From Geothermobacter sp964501815 (lineage in GTDB: Bacteria > Desulfobacterota > Desulfuromonadia > Desulfuromonadales > Geothermobacteraceae), in the NCBI GenBank assembly GCA_964501815.1, contig CAZCUR010000060.1, forward strand, positions 1 through 15,188: a stretch of 15,188 nt of DNA, given 5' to 3'. The position numbers and the translations under genes are program-made. Of this stretch, positions 7,808 through 13,597 are shown piece by piece (the stretch's first letter is position 1; every line of letters begins with the position of its first letter). The notes beneath the pieces were generated by a model. That model made no database searches and had not been told where the DNA came from. It saw nothing but the letters and a program-made list of their open reading frames with translations.

Positions 7808-7831
7808 GGCAGGCGGCCGCAGCCGCCTGCC
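7808..7831 (-). terminator. Perfect 10-bp hairpin after the RHH gene
   Basis: GGCAGGCGGC (7808-7817) pairs perfectly with GCCGCCTGCC (7822-7831) around a CGCA loop, 24 bases past the RHH stop codon. No T-run follows on either strand, so it may stabilise the 3' end, act with Rho, or only partly terminate before ileS. Confidence 0.5.
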
Positions 7832-7854
7832 TGACTGTATGGAATCAGTGTGGC

Positions 7855-8022
7855 TCAGACCGCCTGACGCTGATTCTGCTGGTCGATGTCGAGGCTGGCA
7901 CGCAGCAGGTTGGAGATGTTGGTGCCGGCCTGGCGGGCCCGCTCCTGCAGCAACTGCATTTCTTCGTCATTGACCCGGCAGGAAATGATGAAACGTTTGG
8001 GATTTTTGACCGATTTGCCCAT
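7855..8022 (-). CDS. Small ribbon-helix-helix (CopG/Arc-type) DNA-binding protein
   Basis: The 55-residue protein shows the ribbon-helix-helix layout: a basic N terminus (MGKSVKNPKR), a beta strand (RFIISCRVND, 10-19), helix 1 (EEMQLLQERARQAG, 20-33) and helix 2 opening with TNISNLLRASLD (34-45), then a Gln-rich tail. Such proteins bind DNA as dimers through the paired strands. The start at ATG 8022 is set by AAGGAG 8 bases upstream. The gene stands alone; I see no toxin partner, because ileS lies downstream and a long non-coding stretch upstream. The perfect palindrome overlapping its promoter makes autoregulation likely. It could also be the DNA-binding half of an orphan antitoxin. Confidence 0.8.
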   Translation of the reverse strand: MGKSVKNPKRFIISCRVNDEEMQLLQERARQAGTNISNLLRASLDIDQQNQRQAV

Positions 8023-8074
8023 TGCATCCACTCCTTCAATGAAATCTGACCGCGAAGGGTCGTGCGCGTTGTCG

Positions 8075-8103
8075 CTGTATACAGTGTGCAAGGTTGTTGC
8101 CAA
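8075..8103 (-). promoter_or_regulatory. RHH gene promoter with overlapping palindromic operator
   Basis: TTGGCA (8098-8103) and TATACA (8076-8081) are 16 bases apart on the minus strand. The -10 box lies inside the perfect palindrome CTGTATACAG (8075-8084), a position at which a dimeric repressor would block RNA polymerase. It is not a LexA box, since the CTGT and ACAG halves are only 2 bases apart. Confidence 0.55.
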
Positions 8104-8152
8104 GTTGAAAATATTCAGGGCGTTTGTCTGGAAAATCGAGTAAAAACAGCTC

Positions 8153-8252
8153 GTTGGACACATTTTCCCGGTTCTGGTCAAAATGTCCCAAAAGTCCCTT
8201 GTTGGACAAAATGACCCAGTGTTTTGGGTTGTGGGTCATTTTGTCCAACAAG
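8153..8252. repeat. Cluster of GTTGGACA motifs with a 21-bp perfect inverted repeat
   Basis: Within the gene-free stretch 8023-8388, four related motifs occur: GTTGGACACATTTTCCC at 8153-8169 (forward), GGTCAAAATGTCCCAA at 8176-8191 (inverted), GTTGGACAAAATGACCC at 8201-8217 (forward) and its exact inverse at 8233-8249. The last two belong to a perfect 21-bp inverted repeat (8198-8218 and 8232-8252) around a 13-base loop. A small hairpin GTGCCG-TCTA-CGGCAC follows at 8255-8270. The rest (8271-8388) shows nothing I can identify. The clustered terminal-type motifs recall the ends of IS21-like elements or a MITE; alternatively they are regulator sites or a strong hairpin after the glycosylase gene. 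I cannot decide between these. Confidence 0.75.
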
Positions 8253-8388
8253 GCGTGCCGTCTACGGCACAGGTTGTTGTCGGGGGAGAGGGTGCCGGTT
8301 TTCGGCAAGTCGGCCCCTTGATTTGAGCAGAGTTTTCTCCGGGGGACCCAAAGCCTTTCTGCTGGACAGGATGGCGGTTTTGTACGGT

Positions 8389-9111
8389 TCAGCCGTCTTT
8401 GCGGCAGGGGGCTTCACATCCGGGGACTCGGTTGTTGCAGGCACAGCCTGTCGGACAGGCCGATGCCAGCGGGCAGGTGTGGCATTTGGGCAGGCGCTTG
8501 CGGCAGACATCCTTGCACAAAAGCACAATCAGGGCGTGGTATTCGTTGTACAGCCCGGGGTCGCGAGGCAGGGATGCCATAAACAGGTTGCGCATTTCAT
8601 CGTAGGAGCCCTTGCCCGGCAACAGTCCCAGACGGTCGAGCAGCCGCCGGGTGTAGGCATCCACCACAAAGCTGGCGTGGCCGCCGGCGTACAGCAGGAT
8701 CGAATCGGCGGTTTCCGGGCCAATCCCCTTCAGGGCGAGCAATTCCTTGCGGGCGGTGGCGGTGTCCTGTGCCAGAAGCCTGTCCAGCCTTCCCCCGTGG
8801 TGCGTGTCCAGATAGCGGCAGAAAAGCCTCAGCCTTTCGGCTTTCTGGCGGAAGAATCCCGAGGGCCGGATCAGTTCTTCCAGCCTGTCCGGGGGCAGTT
8901 TCAGCATGGAGGGGCAATCAAGGACCTGCGCCTGTTTCAGATTGGCGATGGCCTTTTCAACATTGGTCCAGGCGGTGTTCTGGGTCAGGATGGCACCGAC
9001 GGCGGTTTCAAAGGGCGTTTCGGCGGGCCACCAGTTCTGGGAACCGAAGTGGTGATACAGGCGCTGATACAGGCTCTTGATGGTCAGGGACGGTTGCGAT
9101 GGTTCCTTCAT
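8389..9111 (-). CDS. Endonuclease III-like (MagIII-type) DNA glycosylase
   Basis: The 240-residue protein belongs to the HhH-GPD superfamily of base-excision glycosylases. The helix-hairpin-helix motif is LKGIGPETADSI (127-138) and the catalytic Asp is D151 (FVVDAY). E133 stands where endonuclease III has its lyase Lys (GVGRKTAN), so a monofunctional glycosylase without strand cleavage is expected, as in the Helicobacter MagIII 3-methyladenine glycosylase, which shares this GIGxE[ST]AD pattern. The C terminus has the full C-X6-C-X2-C-X5-C iron-sulphur loop (C203, C210, C213, C219), then an unusual extra Cys-rich tail (C223, C225, C232, C236). No ribosome site precedes ATG 9111; a promoter ends 7 bases upstream, suggesting a leaderless mRNA. 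It is divergent from cheV. The substrate is inferred only from family. Confidence 0.88.
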   Translation of the reverse strand: MKEPSQPSLTIKSLYQRLYHHFGSQNWWPAETPFETAVGAILTQNTAWTNVEKAIANLKQAQVLDCPSMLKLPPDRLEELIRPSGFFRQKAERLRLFCRYLDTHHGGRLDRLLAQDTATARKELLALKGIGPETADSILLYAGGHASFVVDAYTRRLLDRLGLLPGKGSYDEMRNLFMASLPRDPGLYNEYHALIVLLCKDVCRKRLPKCHTCPLASACPTGCACNNRVPGCEAPCRKDG

Positions 9112-9118
9112 GGCCAGG

Positions 9119-9148
9119 GTTGTAGCACAGGCCGGGGTTGGAGGTAAA
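9119..9148 (-). promoter_or_regulatory. Possible promoter of the glycosylase gene
   Basis: On the minus strand TTTACC (9143-9148) and TACAAC (9119-9124), preceded by TG as an extended -10, are 18 bases apart. The -10 box ends 7 bases before the ATG, so transcription would begin at or next to the start codon. Both boxes match 4 of 6 positions. Confidence 0.4.
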
Positions 9149-9163
9149 CGGACACAAAAAGCC

Positions 9164-9190
9164 TAAAGTATTGCCGGGTTTGTCCGAAAC
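9164..9190 (+). promoter_or_regulatory. Sigma-28-like promoter of cheV
   Basis: TAAAGTAT (9164-9171) matches the flagellar sigma-28 -35 TAAAGTTT at 7 of 8 positions. With the standard 15 bases after TAAA, TCCGAAAC (9183-9190) matches GCCGATAA at 5 of 8. A better -10 string, AACGATAA, sits five bases too far downstream. The motility role of CheV fits, but the -10 match is only moderate. Confidence 0.4.
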
Positions 9191-9260
9191 GATAACAACA
9201 GCATTGCGGCTGTGATGAAAAAACGGCGGAAATACAGTCTACGGGTTTGGAGAGATTGCC

Positions 9261-10214
9261 ATGGAAAATGTGCAGCGCCAGGAAATCCTGCTCGAAAGCG
9301 GCAGCAACGAGATGGAAATCATCGAGTTCTATCTCGGTGGTCAGGCCTTTGGCATCAATGTTCACAAGCTGCGGGAAATCATCACCTACGACCCCGAGCA
9401 GGTAACCTGCCTGCCGGATACGCATCCTTCGATTCTTGGGACCCTGTTGCTGCGGGGCCGTACCATCCCCCTGGTGGATACCCGCAAGCATGTCGAGATC
9501 AAAAAAGACCGGGACGGGGGCGACAGTGGCCGGCAGGTGGTGCTGGTGTGTGAATTCAACGGTCTGGTAAACGGCTTTCTGGTTGATGGCGTCAACCAGA
9601 TTCACCGGGTCTCCTGGGAGCAGGTCCAGCCCTTTTCCGAATTTCTTGACCAGTATAAGCCGCGCTTTACCGGCAGCATCCACATCGATAACCGGGAAAT
9701 TCTGATTCTCGATCTCGAATATGTGGTGGCTGAAATCGACCCCGAGGCCAAGATGGCCTATGACAAGTCACCGGGGGCCAGTGCCTATGCCACGCCCGAG
9801 ACCCGACAGCAAAAGCGCATCATGCTGGCCGAGGATTCCGCCCTGATTCGCTCCGGTATCTCTCATGTCCTTGCGGGCTCGGGCTATGTCAACCTGGAGA
9901 CCTTTGACAACGGTAAAGACTGCTACGAGCGCCTTGTCGAGCTGTATCGTCAGCATGGCGAATCTTTGGGTGATCAGGTTCACCTGGTGATTTCCGACAT
10001 CGAGATGCCCAAGATGGACGGTCTGACTCTCTGCCGCCGGGTGCGCGAGCAGCTGAATCTGAAGGATTTGAAAGTGGTGATATTCTCGTCGCTTATTAAC
10101 GAACAGATGGCTGAAAAGTGTGATCTGGTTGGAGCCAATGGCTATGTCACCAAGCCGCAGATTCCGGAACTGGTCGAGATGATTGACGGGTTCCTGTTTG
10201 CCGGAAAAGGCTGA
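9261..10214 (+). CDS. cheV: Chemotaxis coupling protein CheV (CheW-receiver fusion)
   Basis: CheV links chemoreceptors to the CheA kinase and tunes the array through phosphorylation. Residues about 15-160 form a CheW-like domain (EIIEFYLGGQAFGINVHKLR, later LRGRTIPLVD). Residues 186-313 form a receiver domain with E191/D192, phosphoacceptor D246 (VISDIEMPKMDG), S276 and K298. The length (317) is typical. ATG 9261 is preceded by GGAGAG at a good distance. It is the only plus-strand gene in the window, divergent from the glycosylase gene and convergent with the small secreted-protein gene. A sigma-28-like promoter about 70 bases upstream would tie it to flagellar gene expression. No other chemotaxis gene is adjacent. 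Confidence 0.96.
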   Translation: MENVQRQEILLESGSNEMEIIEFYLGGQAFGINVHKLREIITYDPEQVTCLPDTHPSILGTLLLRGRTIPLVDTRKHVEIKKDRDGGDSGRQVVLVCEFNGLVNGFLVDGVNQIHRVSWEQVQPFSEFLDQYKPRFTGSIHIDNREILILDLEYVVAEIDPEAKMAYDKSPGASAYATPETRQQKRIMLAEDSALIRSGISHVLAGSGYVNLETFDNGKDCYERLVELYRQHGESLGDQVHLVISDIEMPKMDGLTLCRRVREQLNLKDLKVVIFSSLINEQMAEKCDLVGANGYVTKPQIPELVEMIDGFLFAGKG

Positions 10215-10236
10215 TATACAGGCCTTCAGCATCGAT

Positions 10237-10272
10237 AAAAACGGGCCGCATGTCGTCAGGCATGCGGCCCGT
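10237..10272 (-). terminator. 12-bp hairpin between convergent genes
   Basis: ACGGGCCGCATG (10241-10252) pairs perfectly with CATGCGGCCCGT (10261-10272) around an 8-base loop. On the minus strand the stem runs directly into TTTT from 10240-10237, so it is a good terminator for the small secreted-protein gene. On the plus strand it lies 26 bases past the cheV stop but has only a weak CTTT tail; it may serve both. Confidence 0.75.
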
Positions 10273-10418
10273 CGCTTTGGTGAAGCGCAGGTTTTTGAGC
10301 CCCAAGGGGCTCTCGGGTCGGTTGCAAGGATGACCGGCGTTGGCGGGAGCGGCCTGGCAGGTCGCCCGGAGATGAAGCCTGCACCGGCTGCAGCAGACGC
10401 TTTCGTGGCGACTCCGGG
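10273..10418. other. 3' untranslated stretch of the small secreted-protein gene
   Basis: These bases hold no convincing gene. One 7-bp hairpin, GAGCCCC (10297-10303) with GGGGCTC (10306-10312), is visible but is not followed by T on either strand, so it is not a terminator. The minus-strand transcript probably passes through to the hairpin at 10237-10272. Confidence 0.4.
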
Positions 10419-10706
10419 CTAGTCGAGCAGGCAGCGCAGGCCGATAAAGATGCTGAGGCGTTCCCTTTGCTCCAGCTCTTCGGCATCTTCTGTGGGCGGC
10501 GTGACGAGGCGTCCGCTGACCGCCAGCCGTACGCGGGTGTCGGTGCGGTCGTTGCGTTGCAGTTTGTGGGGCACCGGACAGGCCAGATGTTCCGTCAGGG
10601 GTTTGTATTCCTGCCGCCCGTTCTGCAGCGTGGAGGCTGTGTTGTCAGCCTGCACGGGAGAGAGCCAGCAATAAAACAGAATCAGGGTCAGGAGCAGACG
10701 TCGCAT
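10419..10706 (-). CDS. Small secreted protein of unknown function
   Basis: The gene encodes 95 residues that I do not recognise. Residues 1-20 (MRRLLLTLILFYCWLSPVQA) are a clear Sec signal peptide with an AxA-like site (VQA before DN), giving a mature periplasmic protein of about 75 residues. The mature part is polar, contains two cysteines (C43 and C92) that could form a disulphide, and has an acidic Glu-rich patch (72-82) before a hydrophobic end (LSIFIGLRCLLD). I chose ATG 10706 because AAGGAG is well placed before it; the ATG two codons upstream directly abuts that ribosome site. It is convergent with cheV and lies downstream of the GGDEF-EAL gene on the same strand, but 303 bases away, so probably has its own promoter. 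Confidence 0.7.
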   Translation of the reverse strand: MRRLLLTLILFYCWLSPVQADNTASTLQNGRQEYKPLTEHLACPVPHKLQRNDRTDTRVRLAVSGRLVTPPTEDAEELEQRERLSIFIGLRCLLD

Positions 10707-11009
10707 AACCATCTCCTTTCCCCTCCTGGCACAGCAACGACAACCTGGTCGCCTTCCATCTCAGGATGGAACACGAGGTTTTCAGGATGGGTGAAAAGCA
10801 TCAATTGTGCCGAAGTTGTTGATTTGAAAGTAAAAAATCCCTCATGTTGATAACGCTTTGAAATGATTGCAATCGGACCGGCGAAGTGTGAGGAGCGCAA
10901 AGGGGAAGCGGCGCGGCCGGCCCCAAAGGCTCACCGGGGTGTGCCGTGACACACCTTTTGAGGCGGGTTGTTGACACGCAGAGGCACCAGGCGGCGCTAT
11001 TTGGCACTT
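10707..11009. other. Intergenic region with hairpin and direct repeats
   Basis: This gap lies between the GGDEF-EAL gene and the small secreted-protein gene. It contains a 6-bp stem GGTGTG/CACACC (about 10938-10955) after the GGDEF-EAL stop, not followed by T on the minus strand, and a direct repeat TCAGGATGG at 10761-10769 and 10782-10790, exactly 21 bp (two helical turns) apart. No convincing promoter and no c-di-GMP riboswitch core could be recognised, although the upstream gene makes c-di-GMP. A minus-strand frame ending at 10688 overlaps the secreted-protein gene; I could not support it. Confidence 0.4.
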
Positions 11010-13496
11010 TCAGCTCAGGGCTACCGGCTGCATGAGGCTGCGGCCAAAGGAAAAGCGTGGTGTCCAGCCGCGCATGACATCCACCAGCCTGGCAACCGGC
11101 AGCGGACGGCTGAACAGATACCCCTGGCCATGATGACAGCCGCGCTTTTTCAGGAAGCGCAACTGCTCTTTTGATTCGATGCCTTCGGCGACGACCTCAA
11201 GGTTCAGGCTGCGTGCCAGGGCAATGATGGCCCGGGTGATGGCGGCATTCTCTCCGGTTGAGGTCAGGTCGCGCACGAAGCTGCGATCGATTTTCAGTTT
11301 GGAGATGGGAAATTGTTTCAGGCAGCTCAGGCTTGAATAACCCGAGCCGAAGTCGTCGATGGCCAGATGGACGCCCATTTCCCGCAGGGCGCGCATGGTG
11401 GAAATGGCCTGGTTGGCATCGGTCATGATGGTGCTTTCGGTGATTTCCAGCTCCAGGTATTCCGGTGGCAGCCCGGTATCGTCCAGGACGTCACCAACCA
11501 TTTCAATCAGGTTTGTTTGCAGGAACTGGCGCCGTGACAGGTTGACGGCCATGCGCATGGGGCGCATACCGGATTCGAGCCACTGGCGGTGATGTTGACA
11601 GGCGGTGCGCAGCACCCACTCACCGAGGGGAACGATCAGGCCGGTGTCCTCGGCCAGCGGTATGAACCGGTCGGGTGAGATGACGCCGAGTTCGGGATGC
11701 TGCCAGCGCACCAGGGCCTCCAGACCGACGGGGCGACGCCGGGTCAGGCTGAACTGGGGCTGGAAATGGAGGCAGAATTGCTCTTTTTCCAGCGCCTGCC
11801 GCAGGGAGGATTCGAGAATCAGCTGGTCCTGGGCCCTGCTGCGCAGCTCGGGGGTGTAGAAGTGGAAAGTGTTGCGCCCGCGTTCCTTGGCCTGGTACAT
11901 GGCGGCATCGGCACATTTCATCAGTTCTTCCGCATTGTCGGCGTCCTGGGGGAAAAGGCTGATGCCGATACTGGCGCTGGGGAAGAGTTCGTGCCCTTCC
12001 AGGGCGAGACTGTCGGCCATAACGCGCAGGAAATTGCGGGCCATTCGGGCCACTGCGTGGCGGTCATGGACATCTTCCAGAAGGAGAACAAATTCGTCCC
12101 CCCCCAGCCGGGCGACGGTGTCCGAGGCTCTCACGCAACCGCCCAGCCGGGCGGCAATTTCCTGCAGGTAGCAGTCGCCGCTGGAATGTCCGAGGGTGTC
12201 GTTGATGTTTTTGAACCGGTCGAGGTCGATGAACATCAGGGCCAGTTGCCGTTTTTGGCGCCGGGCTTTGGCGATGCTCTGACGCAGGCGGTCCATAAAC
12301 AGGTTGCGGTTGGGCAGACTGGTCAGGGGGTCGTGCAGGGCCAGATGTTCCAGGGCCTGCTGGTTTTCCTTCAGCTTCAGCTCGGTCTGGATCCGTTCGG
12401 TGACATCCCTTGATGCCTCGATGACCCCCTGCAAGGTACCGTCATCGGAGCGCAAGGGGGTGTATTCCACTTCGAACTGACGCACCTGGCCGTCGCTGAA
12501 GCGGTGTTCGACGATGTGACGTTCGGGTTGCCCGGTGCGGCGCACCCGGTCAAGGACGCAGTCCGCACCAAGAGTGCATCGGCGCTCCTGGGAGCCGCCG
12601 TGCTGACAGCGAAGAGGCCAGTTTTCGGGGTTCGTTTGGCCGAGCAGTTGCTGTGCGGGGGCATTGCGCAGACGGACGCGGCAGTCCAGGTCCGTGACCA
12701 GAATCGGGTCAAGGACTCCATCGACGACACGTTGCAAAAAGGCCCTTTCCGAAGCAACTTTACGTTCCAGCTGTTTTCGGGTGGTGATGTTGCGCAACGT
12801 GACCAGACGGGCGGCTGCCCCGTCCCAGTCGATGTCGGCGCAACGCCCTTCGACCACAACCGGCAGGCCGCCCTTGCCGAGAAACTCGATTTCGCTCGGG
12901 CCGTTCTTTTTCAGTGGATAGATAAAGGGGGTGCCGACCAGTTGTTCCGCCCGGGAGCCGAACAGGTCTTCGGCGGCCGGATTGGCAAAGCAGATGGTGT
13001 CACGTTCATCGAGGACGATAATGGCATCGACATTGTGCTGCACCAGCGCCTGCAGTCTGGCCCCGGTCGTCAGCGCTTCGTCATTGCTTTCCCGCAACGC
13101 CCTGAGCAGTTTCTGGCGTTCAATGGAGTAGCGTATGGTGGTTATCAGGTGGTCGGCGTCGAAATTGCCTTTTACCAGATAGGCCTGGGCGCCGGCTCCG
13201 ACCAGCTGGACCGCCCTTTCCCGGTCGTCATGGCCGCTGAGAATGATGACAGGCAGGTCGGGGGCCCGCTGGTGCAGTTTGTCAAAGGCTTCGGTGTCGA
13301 TGGCATCAGGCAGGCCAAGGTCGAGCAGGACGGCGTCGAATCTGCGTCTGCGGACCAGTGCCAGGGCAGAGGTGAGCCGGTCGGTCAGGGTCAGGTGGCA
13401 ACGCAGTTCCGGTGACGAGGAGAGTTGCTTGCGGACCAGTTCCGCCGCGGCCTGATGGTCTTCGACCAGCAGGATAGTCCATTCATTTTGATGCAT
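11010..13496 (-). CDS. Receiver-PAS-PAS-GGDEF-EAL c-di-GMP signalling protein
   Basis: The 828-residue protein has a receiver domain at 6-125 (E12/D13, phosphoacceptor D59, K109), a PAS domain at about 145-245, a second PAS at about 250-370, GGDEF at about 380-550 and EAL at about 555-810. The diguanylate cyclase site is intact (GGDEF, 465-469), with the inhibitory RxxD site at 456-459. The phosphodiesterase signatures EAL (593-595), DDFGSG (714-719) and QGYLFSRPL (791-799) are also intact, so both making and breaking c-di-GMP are possible. PAS 2 carries a Cys/His group (C297, H299, C307, C313) that could bind metal or sense redox. No membrane segment is seen, so it is cytoplasmic. A near-perfect sigma-28 promoter upstream places it in the flagellar regulon. 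Only a weak ribosome site (GGGGG) precedes ATG 13496. Confidence 0.95.
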   Translation of the reverse strand: MHQNEWTILLVEDHQAAAELVRKQLSSSPELRCHLTLTDRLTSALALVRRRRFDAVLLDLGLPDAIDTEAFDKLHQRAPDLPVIILSGHDDRERAVQLVGAGAQAYLVKGNFDADHLITTIRYSIERQKLLRALRESNDEALTTGARLQALVQHNVDAIIVLDERDTICFANPAAEDLFGSRAEQLVGTPFIYPLKKNGPSEIEFLGKGGLPVVVEGRCADIDWDGAAARLVTLRNITTRKQLERKVASERAFLQRVVDGVLDPILVTDLDCRVRLRNAPAQQLLGQTNPENWPLRCQHGGSQERRCTLGADCVLDRVRRTGQPERHIVEHRFSDGQVRQFEVEYTPLRSDDGTLQGVIEASRDVTERIQTELKLKENQQALEHLALHDPLTSLPNRNLFMDRLRQSIAKARRQKRQLALMFIDLDRFKNINDTLGHSSGDCYLQEIAARLGGCVRASDTVARLGGDEFVLLLEDVHDRHAVARMARNFLRVMADSLALEGHELFPSASIGISLFPQDADNAEELMKCADAAMYQAKERGRNTFHFYTPELRSRAQDQLILESSLRQALEKEQFCLHFQPQFSLTRRRPVGLEALVRWQHPELGVISPDRFIPLAEDTGLIVPLGEWVLRTACQHHRQWLESGMRPMRMAVNLSRRQFLQTNLIEMVGDVLDDTGLPPEYLELEITESTIMTDANQAISTMRALREMGVHLAIDDFGSGYSSLSCLKQFPISKLKIDRSFVRDLTSTGENAAITRAIIALARSLNLEVVAEGIESKEQLRFLKKRGCHHGQGYLFSRPLPVARLVDVMRGWTPRFSFGRSLMQPVALS

Positions 13497-13510
13497 GGCG
13501 GCCCCCAGAG

Positions 13511-13527
13511 AAGGTAAGACTTACCTT
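13511..13527. promoter_or_regulatory. Palindrome at the start site of the GGDEF-EAL transcript
   Basis: AAGGTAAG (13511-13518) and CTTACCTT (13520-13527) form a perfect inverted repeat around one base. It begins two bases after the sigma-28 -10 box and so covers the expected +1 region. A dimeric regulator could bind here. With one base between its arms, a simple RNA hairpin would be strained, so DNA binding is the more likely use. No cognate regulator is visible. Confidence 0.5.
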
Positions 13528-13529
13528 CC

Positions 13530-13556
13530 TTATCGGCGCGCCCGGTGGAAAGTTTA
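13530..13556 (-). promoter_or_regulatory. Sigma-28 (FliA) promoter of the GGDEF-EAL gene
   Basis: On the minus strand TAAACTTT begins at 13556 and GCCGATAA ends at 13530, with exactly 15 bases between TAAA and GCCGATAA. The flagellar consensus is TAAAGTTT-N11-GCCGATAA, so the match is 15 of 16. It lies 34 bases before the ATG. Confidence 0.85.
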
Positions 13557-13583
13557 GGGGACCGGTGGGGGAGGGGTGCGGGG
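13557..13583 (+). other. Potential G-quadruplex next to the sigma-28 -35 box
   Basis: Four runs of at least four G occur on the plus strand (13557-13560, 13567-13571, 13573-13576, 13580-13583) with loops of 6, 1 and 3 bases. The first run starts directly after the -35 element at 13556. The G-rich strand is the template strand for the GGDEF-EAL gene and also for the Sel1 gene, whose stop is at 13598. Confidence 0.5.
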
Positions 13584-13597
13584 TGCGGCAATAACCC

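Noticed and set aside
7855..8388. Toxin-antitoxin pair built on the RHH protein
   Set aside because: No adjacent second small gene is present; the neighbours are ileS and a non-coding stretch.
10688..10900. Small minus-strand frame overlapping the start of the secreted-protein gene
   Set aside because: Its start has no ribosome site and its end overlaps the better-supported gene; a leader peptide cannot be excluded, but there is no positive evidence.
10966..11000. Plus-strand TTGACA at 10971-10976 as a promoter
   Set aside because: No acceptable -10 box at 16-18 bases, and it would point into the antisense of the GGDEF-EAL gene.
10707..11009. c-di-GMP (GEMM) riboswitch next to the GGDEF-EAL gene
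   Set aside because: A GCGCAAAGGGG stretch at about 10895-10905 looked suggestive, but the conserved GEMM core and receptor helices could not be matched on either strand.
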